NCBI RefSeq assembly: GCF_006385685.1 | Contig: NZ_VFRP01000008.1 | Coordinates: 1-64,000, forward strand | DNA from: Amaricoccus solimangrovi | Lineage (GTDB): Bacteria > Pseudomonadota > Alphaproteobacteria > Rhodobacterales > Rhodobacteraceae | Direction: 5' to 3' | Length of the DNA stretch: 64,000 nt | Part shown: one piece after another, positions 41,966-50,158 of the stretch | How the letters are laid out: each line of letters opens with the position of its first letter | How positions within the stretch are numbered: the first letter of the stretch is position 1 | Notes under the pieces: generated by a model | What the model saw: the letters and a program-made list of their open reading frames with translations, nothing else | Told to the model about the DNA's origin: nothing | The model's database searches: none | Program-made: the position numbers and the translations under genes

Positions 41966-42708
41966 CAGGCGACCGCCTGCGCGCCGGTGATCTCGACGAG
42001 CGAGCCGCAGATGAAGGCGGCCTCGTCGGAAGCGAGGAAGGCGACGAGCGCCGCGACCTCCTCCGGCCTGCCGATCCGGCCGAAGGGCACGAGCCTGTCG
42101 AGGTCGGCGATGGCGCGGCCGGAGCGGATCACGCCCGCCTCCAGCATCGGCGTATGAATTTCGCCCGGGCACACGGCGTTCACCCGGATCTTCTCGGGCG
42201 CGTAATCGCGGGCGAGGTTCTGGGTGAAGCTCGCCACCGCCGCCTTGGTGACGTTGTAGGCGATGTGGTTCGGCGCCGGGTGGAGGCCCCACTGCGAGCA
42301 GGTGTTGACGATGGCCCCGCCGCCCGCCGCGATCATGTGCGGCAGCGCCGCCTGGCAGAGGTGGAAGAGCGCGTCGACGTTGATTGCGAAGCTCAGGCGC
42401 CAGTCCTCTTCCGAGAGCGACAGCAAGGGACCGCGGCGGTTGATGCCGGCGTTGTTGCAGAGGACGTCCATGCGGCCCTCGGTCGCCATGACGTTCTCGA
42501 TCACAACCTTGCAGCCGTCCGGGGTCGAGATGTCGGACGCGAAGGCGCGGGCGCCCGCGCCGATCCCGGCCGCGGTGGCGGCGGCGCCCTCGGTGTCCAC
42601 ATCGGTGATGACAACCCGCGCGCCCTCGCAGGCGAAACGGCGCGCGATGGCGGAGCCGATGCCGCCGGCCGCGCCGGTGACGAGGACGGTCTTGTTCTGA
42701 AAGCGCAT
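41965..42708 (-). CDS. Short-chain dehydrogenase/reductase
   Basis: Intact classical SDR of 247 residues: TGAAGGIGSAIARRFACEGA (cofactor), NNAGINRRGPLLSLSEEDW, the Ser region GGGAIVNTCSQWGLHPAPNH, YNVTKAA (catalytic Tyr and Lys) and CPGEIHTPMLEAGVI. A usual Ser in the NxxS segment is present as the Ser of TCSQWG. It lies 3 bp after a second, interrupted SDR and its stop overlaps the chimera's start (TGATG). SDRs are frequent in hydroxyproline clusters, but the reaction here is unknown; oxidation of a hydroxy-acid intermediate is possible. Confidence 0.85.
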   Translation of the reverse strand: MRFQNKTVLVTGAAGGIGSAIARRFACEGARVVITDVDTEGAAATAAGIGAGARAFASDISTPDGCKVVIENVMATEGRMDVLCNNAGINRRGPLLSLSEEDWRLSFAINVDALFHLCQAALPHMIAAGGGAIVNTCSQWGLHPAPNHIAYNVTKAAVASFTQNLARDYAPEKIRVNAVCPGEIHTPMLEAGVIRSGRAIADLDRLVPFGRIGRPEEVAALVAFLASDEAAFICGSLVEITGAQAVA

Positions 42709-42711
42709 GAT

Positions 42712-43464
42712 CTACCTCAGGTAGCTGCCGCCGTTGACGTCGAGAACGGCGCCATTGAGCGAGGATTGCGAGGGGCGGAAGGCGAAGGCGACGATCTCGC
42801 CGATCTCCTCCGGCGCGGCCATCGCGCCGATCGAGATGCCCGCGAGCGCCGCCGCCTCGCCGTGCTGGGCAACGAAGGCCTCGGCCATTTCCGTGCGGAC
42901 CCAGCCGGGCGCGAGCGCGACCGCGGTGATGTTCTCGTGCCCGTGGCTGAGCGCGACGGATTTGGTGAGATTGATGAGCGCCGCCTTCGACGCGCCATAG
43001 GCCATGGCGTTCGAGGCATAGCCGCGCTGGCCCGCCCGGCTTGCCATGTTGACGATCCGGCCGCCGCCATGCGCGCGGAAATGCAGCATCGCGGCGCGGG
43101 TGAGGTCGACGGCGGCGAGGAAGTTCACACGGAACTCCCGCTCCCAGGTCGCCTGCCAGTCGTCGAGGGGAGCGTCGACCGCGACCTCCGAGCGGATGCC
43201 CGCGTTGTTGACGAGGCTGTGGAGCGTGCCGGCCTCGACCTACGCCGCCCGCCAGAGCGCCGTGGCGCCGGCCGGGTCGGAGAGGTCGGCGGAGAGGACG
43301 AAGCCCCGGCCGCCGACCTCGGCGAGGATCGCCTCGGCGCTCGCACGATTGCGCCCATGGTGGATGCCGACGCTCGCGCCCTCGGCCGCGAGCGCGACGC
43401 AGATCGCGCGGCCGATCGCACCGGTCGGGCCGGTGACGAGGATGGTCTTGCCGCCGAGGGTCAT
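42712..43464 (-). pseudogene. SDR gene interrupted by an in-frame amber codon
   Basis: A normal 250-codon SDR frame, with TGPTGAIGRAICVALAAEGA at the start, NNAGIRSEVAVDAPLDDW, RIVNMASRAGQRGYASNAMA with the catalytic YGASKAA, and the C-terminus SSLNGAVLDVNGGSYLR. Codon 75 is TAG (43242-43240) between WRAA and VEAGTLHS, with the frame unchanged on both sides. A single C-to-T or similar change (for example CAG to TAG) would explain it. An internal restart could make a 130-residue fragment without the cofactor site, so activity is unlikely. The ATG overlaps the previous gene's stop in an ATGA. Confidence 0.85.
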
Positions 43465-44493
43465 AGCTCGGCCACCTGCGGACCCCAGGTGTCCGAGAGC
43501 GCGAAGCCGGTGGCGAAGGGGTCGCCCGGATCGAGCCGCAGTTCCTGCCGGCCGAAGACGTATCCCCGGCCGGTGATGCGCGGGAGCACCGCCGGACGGC
43601 CCCCCACCGTGGTCTCGCCGATCATCTCGGCGGTGAACTCGCCGCCGATGATCGAGCGCGAGATCCGCCTGTCGCCGACCTTGAGGTGGCCCCGCGCATG
43701 CAGGATCGCGAGGTTCGCGGAGGAGCCGGTGCCGCAGGGCGAGCGGTCCACCCTCCCCGGCTTCAGCGTGGTGCAGGTGACGATCGACCCGTCCTGCTGA
43801 TAGTCGCGGAACATCCGCATAGGCGATCTCGTCGAGGCTCGGGATCTCGGGATGGACGACCGACATCTGCTCGGCCAGCAGCGACTTGATCTCCATGCCC
43901 GCCTCGGCCAGCGCGCGCGCCGCCTCGGGCGTGATGCGCAGGCCGACCTTGTCGACGTCGATCTGGGCGTAGAACACGCCGCCGAACGCGATGTCGGCCT
44001 TGATCGTGCCCCAACGCGGCGTGACGACCGGCGCGTCGAGTTGCTGGACGAAGGCCGGAACGTTGTCGAGGCTGACCGCGACGCAGCGGCCGTTCTCGCA
44101 TCGCGCGCGCGCCGTGATGAGCCCGACAGCGGTGTCGAGGCGCACCAGCGTCTCGGGCTCGACCATCGGGACGCGGCCGGATTCGAGCAGCGCGGTGACG
44201 ACGCAGACGCAGTTGGAGCCCGACATCGGATGCGCCCGGTCGGGCTGGAGCACGATGAAGCCCGCGTCCGCGTCGGGCCGCGTCGGCGGCAGCAGCAGGT
44301 TCGTCGTGTGCACCACCTGCGCGCGGGGCTCGCGCGTCAGGAACAGGCGCAGGCTCGGGTCGACGTCGTTGAGATGGTTCATCTTGTCGAGGATCGTCGC
44401 CCCGGGGATCTCCGGGGCGCCGGAGACGAGCACGTTGCCGCTCTCGCCCTGGCAGTGGACGAGCAGGATTTCGAGTGTTTTCCCGAAGGTCAT
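43461..44493 (-). pseudogene. trans-3-hydroxyproline dehydratase-like protein (proline racemase family), frameshifted
   Basis: Proline-racemase-fold protein in two frames. The first (to about 43818) runs from MTFGKTLEILLVHCQGESGN through RAHPMSGSNCVCVVTALLES (Ser in the first catalytic position) to PSLDEIAY. The second frame continues MRMFRDYQQDGSIVTCTTLK and keeps GRVDRSPCGTGSSANLAILH, the second catalytic Cys, to the stop. The span of 1,033 bases is not a multiple of three, so one base was gained or two lost near 43815-43823. The Ser/Cys pair suggests a trans-3-hydroxy-L-proline dehydratase instead of an epimerase. The gene starts in an ATGA overlap with the aldehyde dehydrogenase gene. Confidence 0.85.
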
Positions 44494-45965
44494 TTCAGGT
44501 ACCACCCCCAGGGCTCGTCGGAGACGAACCGCGTGATCGGCTTGGTTTCGAGGTAGTTGGCGAGGCCCCAGCGGCCGAGTTCGCGGCCGACGCCCGACTG
44601 CTTATAGCCGCCCCAGGGCGCCTCGGTGAACGTCGGCTGCGAGCAGTTGATCCAGACGATCCCGGCGCGGAACGCCTTGGCGACGCGCTCGGCGCGGTCG
44701 TCGTCGGTGCTCATCACCGCCGCGGCGAGGCCGAAGCGCAACTCGTTGGCGAGCCGGATCGCCTCCTCCTCGGTCTCGAACGGCCGGACGCAGACCACCG
44801 GGCCGAAGATCTCCTCGGTCCAGGCCTCGGAGTCGAGCGGCGTGTCGGCGAGGATCGTGGGGGCGACGTAATAGCCCTTGTCGAACCCCTCGGCGCGGCC
44901 GCCGCAGGCGACCGTGACGCGGGCCTCGCGGGCGCGGTCGATGAACCCCAGCACCTTCTCGAACTGCCCCCGGCTCACCAGCGGTCCGAGCAGCGTGCCC
45001 TCGGCGAGCCCGTCGCCGATGGTGATCCGGCCCGCCTCCTCGACCAGCCGGTCGAGGAGCCTCGGATAGAGCGACGCCTCGACCAGCACGCGCGAGGTGG
45101 CCGAGCAGACCTGCCCCTGGTTCCAGAAGATGCCGAACATGATCCATTCGACGGCCTTCTCGACGTCGCTGTCGGCGAAGACGACGAAGGGCGACTTGCC
45201 GCCGAGTTCGAGGCTCACCTTCTTCACGTCCCGCGCCGCCGCCGCCATCAGGCGCGATCCGGTCGGGACCGAGCCGGTGAAGGCGATCTTGTCGACCATC
45301 GGGTGCTCGACCAGCGCCTGCCCGACCTCGGCGCCAAGGCCGGAGACGACGTTGAGCACACCCCTCGGCAAGCCCGCCGCCTCGGCGATCGCGCCGAGTT
45401 CGAGCGCGGTCAGCGAGGTCCATTCCGAGGGCTTCAGCACCATGGCGCAGCCGGCGGCGAGCGCCGGGGCGACCTTCCAGAGGGCCATCAGCAGCGGATA
45501 GTTCCAGGGCACGATCCCGACCGCGACGCCGAGCGGCTCGCGCACCGCCTTCGCGGTGAAGCGCGCGTCGGGGAGCGCGATCTCCTCGACCTCGCCGTCG
45601 AGTTCCTCGGCCAGATCGGCGTAGAAGTCGAAGCAGCCGGCGGCGTCCGTGAGATCCCATTCGGCTTCGGGCAGCGGCTTGCCGTTGTCGATCACCTCGA
45701 GCCGGGCGAGCTCGGGCAGCCGGTCGCGGATGCCCCGGGCCATCGCGCGAAGGTAGACGGCCCGCTCGGCGCCGCTCATCCGCGGCCAGGGGCCGGTGTC
45801 GAAGGCCGCGCGCGCGGGGCGCACCGCCGCGTCGGCGTCGGCGGCCGAGCCGGCGGGGATGTGGTGGACGATTTCCTCGGTCGCCGGGTTGGTGACGGGG
45901 AAGGTGTTCGCCGTGGCGACCCAGCCGCCGTCGATGAAAAGGTCGGTTCGCATGGTTCCTCGCAT
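44490..45965 (-). CDS. Aldehyde dehydrogenase (2-oxoglutarate-semialdehyde or aminoaldehyde type)
   Basis: NAD(P)-dependent aldehyde dehydrogenase of 491 residues with the nucleophile Cys in NQGQVCSATSR and the general-base Glu in VSLELGGKSPFVVF. In the hydroxyproline pathway this step oxidises 2-oxoglutarate semialdehyde to 2-oxoglutarate, which fits its operon position. Its closest motif resemblance is to betaine-aldehyde/aminoaldehyde dehydrogenases: VGIVPWNYPLLMALWKVAPA and a C-terminal SDEPWGWYLK tail like that of plant BADH. Which aldehyde is used is therefore open. A second in-frame ATG at 45953 is an equally good start. The gene is intact in an otherwise damaged operon. Confidence 0.85.
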   Translation of the reverse strand: MRGTMRTDLFIDGGWVATANTFPVTNPATEEIVHHIPAGSAADADAAVRPARAAFDTGPWPRMSGAERAVYLRAMARGIRDRLPELARLEVIDNGKPLPEAEWDLTDAAGCFDFYADLAEELDGEVEEIALPDARFTAKAVREPLGVAVGIVPWNYPLLMALWKVAPALAAGCAMVLKPSEWTSLTALELGAIAEAAGLPRGVLNVVSGLGAEVGQALVEHPMVDKIAFTGSVPTGSRLMAAAARDVKKVSLELGGKSPFVVFADSDVEKAVEWIMFGIFWNQGQVCSATSRVLVEASLYPRLLDRLVEEAGRITIGDGLAEGTLLGPLVSRGQFEKVLGFIDRAREARVTVACGGRAEGFDKGYYVAPTILADTPLDSEAWTEEIFGPVVCVRPFETEEEAIRLANELRFGLAAAVMSTDDDRAERVAKAFRAGIVWINCSQPTFTEAPWGGYKQSGVGRELGRWGLANYLETKPITRFVSDEPWGWYLK

Positions 45966-45974
45966 GACCTGGGA

Positions 45975-46919
45975 TCACGCCGCCCGGGAGCCGGAGGCGC
46001 CGGAGGCGGGTTGAACGGGAGCGGTTCCGGCGGGGACCAGAGCCGAGGCCCGGCGGGAGAGGCGCGCCTCGCGCCAGAGCGTGTAGCAGCCCGAGCCGAC
46101 GATGATCGCGGCGCCCGCGAGGGTCAGCGGATCCAGCCGCTCGCCGAAGACGATCCGCGCGAGGATCAGCGCGAAGACGAGGCGCGCGTAGCGCACGGGC
46201 GCGAGGGCGGAGGCCTCCCCGATCCGCGTCGCGGCGACGAGCAGGGTATAGCCGGTGATGGTGAGCGTGACGCAGCCGAGCGCGAGCAGCGTCTGCGCGG
46301 CGGTCGGGGGCACCGGCGTCTCGCCGAGGACGAGCCCCATCAGCACGGCCCCGAGCAGGATCGCCGCGAAGGCGGAGGCCGAGAGATGCGGCGAGCTCAT
46401 CCGCGCCGGAACGCGGCGGGTCGCGAGGTCGCGCGCGGCGAGGCCCGCCGCCGCGACCACCGCCCAGAGCGACGCCGGCTCGAAGCCCGCGAGCCCCGGC
46501 TTCACGATCAGCAGCACGCCGACGAAGCCGAGGCCGATCGCCGTTGCGCGCCGCCAGCCGACCCGCTCGCCGAGCAGGAGGGCGGCGCCGAAGGTGATGA
46601 AGAGCGGGACGGCCTGCGTGATCGCCGCGGTCACCGAGAGATCGGCCAGTCCGAGCGCCAGCACGATCGCCACCGCCGAGACCGCCTCGCCCGAGTTGCG
46701 CAGCACGACGGCGGGAGCGAGCAGGTCGCGGGTCCAGAACCGCCCTCCCCCGAGGCGCAGCAGGCCGCCGAACACGAGGACGCCGGCGAGCCCGATCATT
46801 CCCAGCACCTGCGAGAAGGGAAGCTCGCGCGTGAGCGTCTTGATGAGCGCGTCCTCCCCGGCGAAGAGCAGCATCCCGAGGGTCAGGAGCGCGGCGGCGC
46901 GAAGGTTGTGGTTCATCAT
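45975..46919 (-). CDS. EamA/DMT-family transporter
   Basis: Ten-helix drug/metabolite-superfamily membrane protein of 314 residues made of two EamA repeats. The first helix is LRAAALLTLGMLLFAGEDAL. The hallmark VTAAITQAVPLFITFGAALL ends the first repeat, and RYARLVFALILARIVFGERL followed by DPLTLAGAAIIVGSG is the corresponding C-terminal repeat. It lies between the aldehyde dehydrogenase and a decayed SDR gene, so it may export or import a hydroxyproline-pathway metabolite. Such proteins have broad roles; the substrate is unknown. No lesion is visible. Confidence 0.87.
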   Translation of the reverse strand: MMNHNLRAAALLTLGMLLFAGEDALIKTLTRELPFSQVLGMIGLAGVLVFGGLLRLGGGRFWTRDLLAPAVVLRNSGEAVSAVAIVLALGLADLSVTAAITQAVPLFITFGAALLLGERVGWRRATAIGLGFVGVLLIVKPGLAGFEPASLWAVVAAAGLAARDLATRRVPARMSSPHLSASAFAAILLGAVLMGLVLGETPVPPTAAQTLLALGCVTLTITGYTLLVAATRIGEASALAPVRYARLVFALILARIVFGERLDPLTLAGAAIIVGSGCYTLWREARLSRRASALVPAGTAPVQPASGASGSRAA

Positions 46920-46955
46920 GGCGGGGCTCCGGGATGCGGCGTGTCGCGGGACGGG

Positions 46956-47279
46956 TCACATGGCCCGGGTGAGGCCGCCGTCGCCGCGGAGGGTCTGGCC
47001 GGTGATGTAGCTCGACTCGCCGGAGAGAAGGAAGGCGGCGGCCTTCGCCTGCTCCTCGATCCGGGCGATGCGCCCGAGCGCCGCCAGATCGCCGAGCTTC
47101 GCCACGTCGCGCTGTCGGTGAAGCCCGGCGCGAGGTTTGAAGGTCGCGTAGGTGGTGACGTTGACGATCGAGCCGCCGCCCTGCCCTTCCATGATCGGCG
47201 TGACGAGCCGGGCCATCCGGGCGACGGTGGCGCCGATGCCGTGGCCGCCGTCGGTGACGAGGCAAACCTTCTCGGTCAT
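46956..47279 (-). pseudogene. SDR remnant with internal deletions
   Basis: A 107-codon open frame that keeps only pieces of a classical SDR of about 250 residues: the N-terminal KVCLVTDGGHGIGATVARMA (cofactor loop), then GGGSIVNVTTYATFKPRAG (the Ser region) and the C-terminal GRIARIEEQAKAAAFLLSGE to SSYITGQTLRGDGGL. The parts between, including NNAG and the YxxxK motif, are missing, so it cannot be a working dehydrogenase. Because the frame is open, the deletions may have been in-frame or may have occurred more than once. It sits between the D-amino-acid dehydrogenase-like and EamA genes. Confidence 0.8.
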
Positions 47280-47292
47280 GGAGGATCTCCCT

Positions 47293-48525
47293 TCAGAAAC
47301 GGTCGATGCGATAGGGCCGCATGTCGATCGGCGGCGTCGCCCCGGTGACGAGATCGCCCATCAGCCGCGCGGTGGTCGCCGCGTAGGTGACGCCGAGATG
47401 ACCGTGGCCGGTGGCGACGTAGACGCCCCTGGTCTTCGCCGAGGCGGACAGGATCGGCACCGTGTCGGGGAGCGCCGGGCGATGGCCCATCCACTCGGCG
47501 AACTTCTCGCAGCGCAGGTTCGGCAGCGCCTCCCTCGCCCGCTTCACGGTCTCCTTCGCGCGGCGATAGTCGGGCGCGGCGTCGAGCCCGGCCATCTCGA
47601 CCGTGCCGCCGACGCGGATGCCGCCGGCGGCCGGGGTGACCATGAAGGCCTTCGCCGGCCAGATGATCGAGTGCCGCATGGAGATGCCGGGCGACATGAT
47701 CTGCGTGTGAGAGCCGCGCTCGGTCTCGAGCGGGATCAGCTCGCCGAGCATCGCGGTGAGCCGGCCGGTGAAGGCGCCCGCGGCGAGCACCACCTCGTCG
47801 GCGGGAAGCACCCGGCCATCGCTCAGGCGGACGCCCGTGACGCCCTCGCCCCGCTCGAACCCGGCGACCTCGCCGGTCTCGATCCGGCCGCCGAGCGCGA
47901 GGAAGCGTTCGGAGAGCTTCACGACCAGCCGGTGCGGGTCGCGGAGCGAGCGGTTCTGGGGAAAGACGACGGCCATGCCGATCTTGTCGGAAAGCTCCGG
48001 CTCCAGCGCGCGGATCGCCTGGCGGCCGATGACCTCGTGCGGGAAGCCGAAGCGTTCGAGGATCTCGATATGGTCGCGGTCGGCCGCGAACTCCGCCTCG
48101 TCGGTGTAGAGCGAGAGACAGCCTTCCTCGGTCAGTTCGCCTTCCAGACGGGTTTCGGCAAGCAGTGGCAGGAGGTCTTCGTAGACGCGGCCGCAGAGCG
48201 CCGCGCCCTGGGCCTCGAGTTCGCGCAGCTTCGCCGGACGCGAGGCGGCAAGGAAGCGGGCGAACCACGGCAGGAGCTTCGGCATGTAGGATGGCTTCAC
48301 GCGAACCGGCCCCTCCGGATCGAGCATCCAGCCCGGCATCTGGCGCCAGACCGAGGGACGCGAGGCCGGCATGAACTCGGTCACCGCGATCGAGGCCATG
48401 TTGCCGTAGGAGGCGCCCATGCTGACCGGACCACGGTCGACGAGGACGACGTCCCGACCGCGCCGCTGAAGGTCATGGGCGATGGCGACGCCGATGATGC
48501 CGGCTCCGACGACGACCGTGGTCAT
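47293..48525 (-). CDS. FAD-dependent D-amino-acid/D-hydroxyproline dehydrogenase (DadA-like)
   Basis: Single-subunit FAD oxidoreductase of 410 residues. The FAD motif is TTVVVGAGIIGVAIAHDLQR, followed by MGASYGNMASIAVTEFMPAS and later GIRVGGTVEMAGLDAAPDYR and GHGHLGVTYAATTARLMGDL. The DAO-fold length and motifs resemble DadA and LhpB-type D-hydroxyproline dehydrogenases. Next to a Delta1-pyrroline-4-hydroxy-2-carboxylate deaminase-type gene, it most likely oxidises cis-4-hydroxy-D-proline. The intergenic hairpin at 48548-48571 separates it from that gene. No lesion is visible. Confidence 0.84.
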   Translation of the reverse strand: MTTVVVGAGIIGVAIAHDLQRRGRDVVLVDRGPVSMGASYGNMASIAVTEFMPASRPSVWRQMPGWMLDPEGPVRVKPSYMPKLLPWFARFLAASRPAKLRELEAQGAALCGRVYEDLLPLLAETRLEGELTEEGCLSLYTDEAEFAADRDHIEILERFGFPHEVIGRQAIRALEPELSDKIGMAVVFPQNRSLRDPHRLVVKLSERFLALGGRIETGEVAGFERGEGVTGVRLSDGRVLPADEVVLAAGAFTGRLTAMLGELIPLETERGSHTQIMSPGISMRHSIIWPAKAFMVTPAAGGIRVGGTVEMAGLDAAPDYRRAKETVKRAREALPNLRCEKFAEWMGHRPALPDTVPILSASAKTRGVYVATGHGHLGVTYAATTARLMGDLVTGATPPIDMRPYRIDRF

Positions 48526-48547
48526 GGTGATTTCCCCCGAGGAACCT

Positions 48548-48571
48548 GGCCGGGCGGGGGTCCGCCCGGCC
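48548..48571 (-). promoter_or_regulatory. Intercistronic hairpin between the deaminase-like and dehydrogenase genes
   Basis: GGCCGGGCGG and CCGCCCGGCC form a perfect 10-bp stem with a 4-base loop (GGGT), 16 bp after the upstream gene's stop. It has no U-run. It may protect or limit the upstream message; the downstream ATG lies 23 bases further. Confidence 0.6.
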
Positions 48572-48586
48572 GAGAGCGCTTGTGAC

Positions 48587-49450
48587 TTACCAGGCCAGGA
48601 TCGGCTCCATCGCCTTGCGGGAGGCGGTCTTTTCCGCGTCGGTCAGCGAACCGAGCGGCGCGCGGCATTCGCCGACCGGCGTGCCGTGCACCTCGCAGCC
48701 GAACTTCAGCTTCTGCACGAACTTGCCCGATTCGAGGATGTTCATCGCCTCGTAGAGCGTCGCCATCTTCGCCCCCGCGATGTCGCCGGCCTTCCAGGTC
48801 TCGTCGAGATCGACGCAGGCCTTCGCCATGCAGTTCGCCGGCCCGCAGATCCAGCTCTCGGCGCCCCAGAGCATGAAGTCGAGCGCCATGTCGTCCGAGC
48901 CGGAGACGAGCTGGATCCGGTCCTTGTAGCGCGTCGCGATCGTCACCGCGCGCTGCAGGACGCCCGAGCTCTCCTTGATGCCGATGACCCGCGGGTGGTC
49001 GTCGAGCACGTCGGTCGAGATCTCGATCCCGTCCTTGCCCGGGTAGGAGTAGAGCACGAGGTTGACGTCGACCGCGTCGAGCACGGCCCTGAAGTGGCCG
49101 GGCAGCTCCTCGTCGGTCGGCTTGGTGTAGTAAGGCGTGGCGAGCAGGACGGTGTCGTAGCCGATCTCCTTCGCGCGCTTCGTATTGGCGATCACGCCTT
49201 TGGTGTGGGGCGCGTTGGTGCCGGCGATCAGGATCTCATCGTCGGTGGCGAAATCCTTCACGAGCTGGAGCACGGACTCGCGCTCCGCGTCCGACATGAA
49301 GTTGTATTCGCCCGAGGAGCCGCAGGGCACCCAGCCCGAGACGCCGGCGGCGCGCAGGTTGGTCAGGTGCTTCCCGAAGGCGGGGAAGTCGATCTCGCCC
49401 TTCGCGTCGAACGGGGTGACGAGGGCGGGCATGACGCCGGTGAGCTTCAT
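48587..49450 (-). CDS. DapA-family lyase, probable Delta1-pyrroline-4-hydroxy-2-carboxylate deaminase
   Basis: TIM-barrel aldolase/lyase of 287 residues. The Schiff-base Lys is Lys159 in VIGIKESSG and the catalytic Tyr is Tyr134 in LYSYPGK (the usual YNxP is altered to YSYP). The N-terminal GVMPALVTPFDAKGEIDFPA and GSSGEYNFMSDAE are typical of the dihydrodipicolinate-synthase family. The neighbours are a D-hydroxyproline-type dehydrogenase downstream, an aldehyde dehydrogenase and amino-acid ABC genes, so deamination/dehydration to 2-oxoglutarate semialdehyde fits best. A dihydrodipicolinate synthase or a sugar-acid aldolase is less likely here. Confidence 0.82.
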   Translation of the reverse strand: MKLTGVMPALVTPFDAKGEIDFPAFGKHLTNLRAAGVSGWVPCGSSGEYNFMSDAERESVLQLVKDFATDDEILIAGTNAPHTKGVIANTKRAKEIGYDTVLLATPYYTKPTDEELPGHFRAVLDAVDVNLVLYSYPGKDGIEISTDVLDDHPRVIGIKESSGVLQRAVTIATRYKDRIQLVSGSDDMALDFMLWGAESWICGPANCMAKACVDLDETWKAGDIAGAKMATLYEAMNILESGKFVQKLKFGCEVHGTPVGECRAPLGSLTDAEKTASRKAMEPILAW

Positions 49451-49481
49451 TTTTCTGGTTCCTTTCGGGGAGAGGGCGCCG

Positions 49482-50147
49482 TCAGGCGGCGATTTTCCGG
49501 AGCATCTTCCGCTCGACCAGGCTCACGAGCCGGGTCAGCGGGAAGGCGATGACGAAATAGACGAGCGCGACGAAGGTCAGCACCTCGACCGGCTTGGCGG
49601 TGTTGTTCGAGATGTTCTGGCCGACGAACATCAGATCCGCGACGCCGACCGCCGAGACGAGCGCGCTCTCCTTGAAGAGGCTGATCGCATTGGAGAGCAG
49701 CGGCGGGATCGCGCGGAGCACCGCCTGGGGCAGGATCACGTTCAGGATCCGGGCGCGGGGCGGCAGGCCGAGCGCGACGCAGGCGTCCATCTGCTCGCGC
49801 CCGACCTGGCGCAGCGACGAGCGGAAGGATTCCGAGGTGATCGCGCCCATGTAGAGCGTGAGCGCGATGCAGGCCGAGACGAAGTTCGGCGGTTCCGTGC
49901 CGAGGATCAGCGGCAGGCAGAAGAAGATCCAGAACAGCTGGATCAGCACCGGCGTGCCGCGGAAGACGTCGACATAGGCCGTGGCGACGCCGCGCAGGAT
50001 CCGGCTCCGCGAGGTCCGCGCGAGCCCGGTCAGGAAGCCGAGCGCGGTGCCGAGGATCACGCAGACCACGGTGATCCGGATCGTCATCCACAGGCCGAGC
50101 GCGAAGGCGGTCTGGAACTTGTCGAGGAAGGAGAAATCGAGGGCCAT
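49482..50147 (-). CDS. Polar amino acid ABC transporter permease 1
   Basis: HisM/HisQ-type membrane subunit of 221 residues with about five helices. It contains the TMIRITVVCVILGTALGFLT block, FRGTPVLIQLFWIFFCLPLI and the EAA loop REQMDACVALGLPPRARILN, which contacts the ATPase. The gene is 11 bp after permease 2 and 31 bp before the DapA-like gene on the minus strand. Hydroxyproline, proline or a related amino acid is the likely cargo from context. It is intact, but its ATPase partner is truncated and no binding protein is seen. Confidence 0.9.
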   Translation of the reverse strand: MALDFSFLDKFQTAFALGLWMTIRITVVCVILGTALGFLTGLARTSRSRILRGVATAYVDVFRGTPVLIQLFWIFFCLPLILGTEPPNFVSACIALTLYMGAITSESFRSSLRQVGREQMDACVALGLPPRARILNVILPQAVLRAIPPLLSNAISLFKESALVSAVGVADLMFVGQNISNNTAKPVEVLTFVALVYFVIAFPLTRLVSLVERKMLRKIAA

Positions 50148-50158
50148 GGCGGATTACC

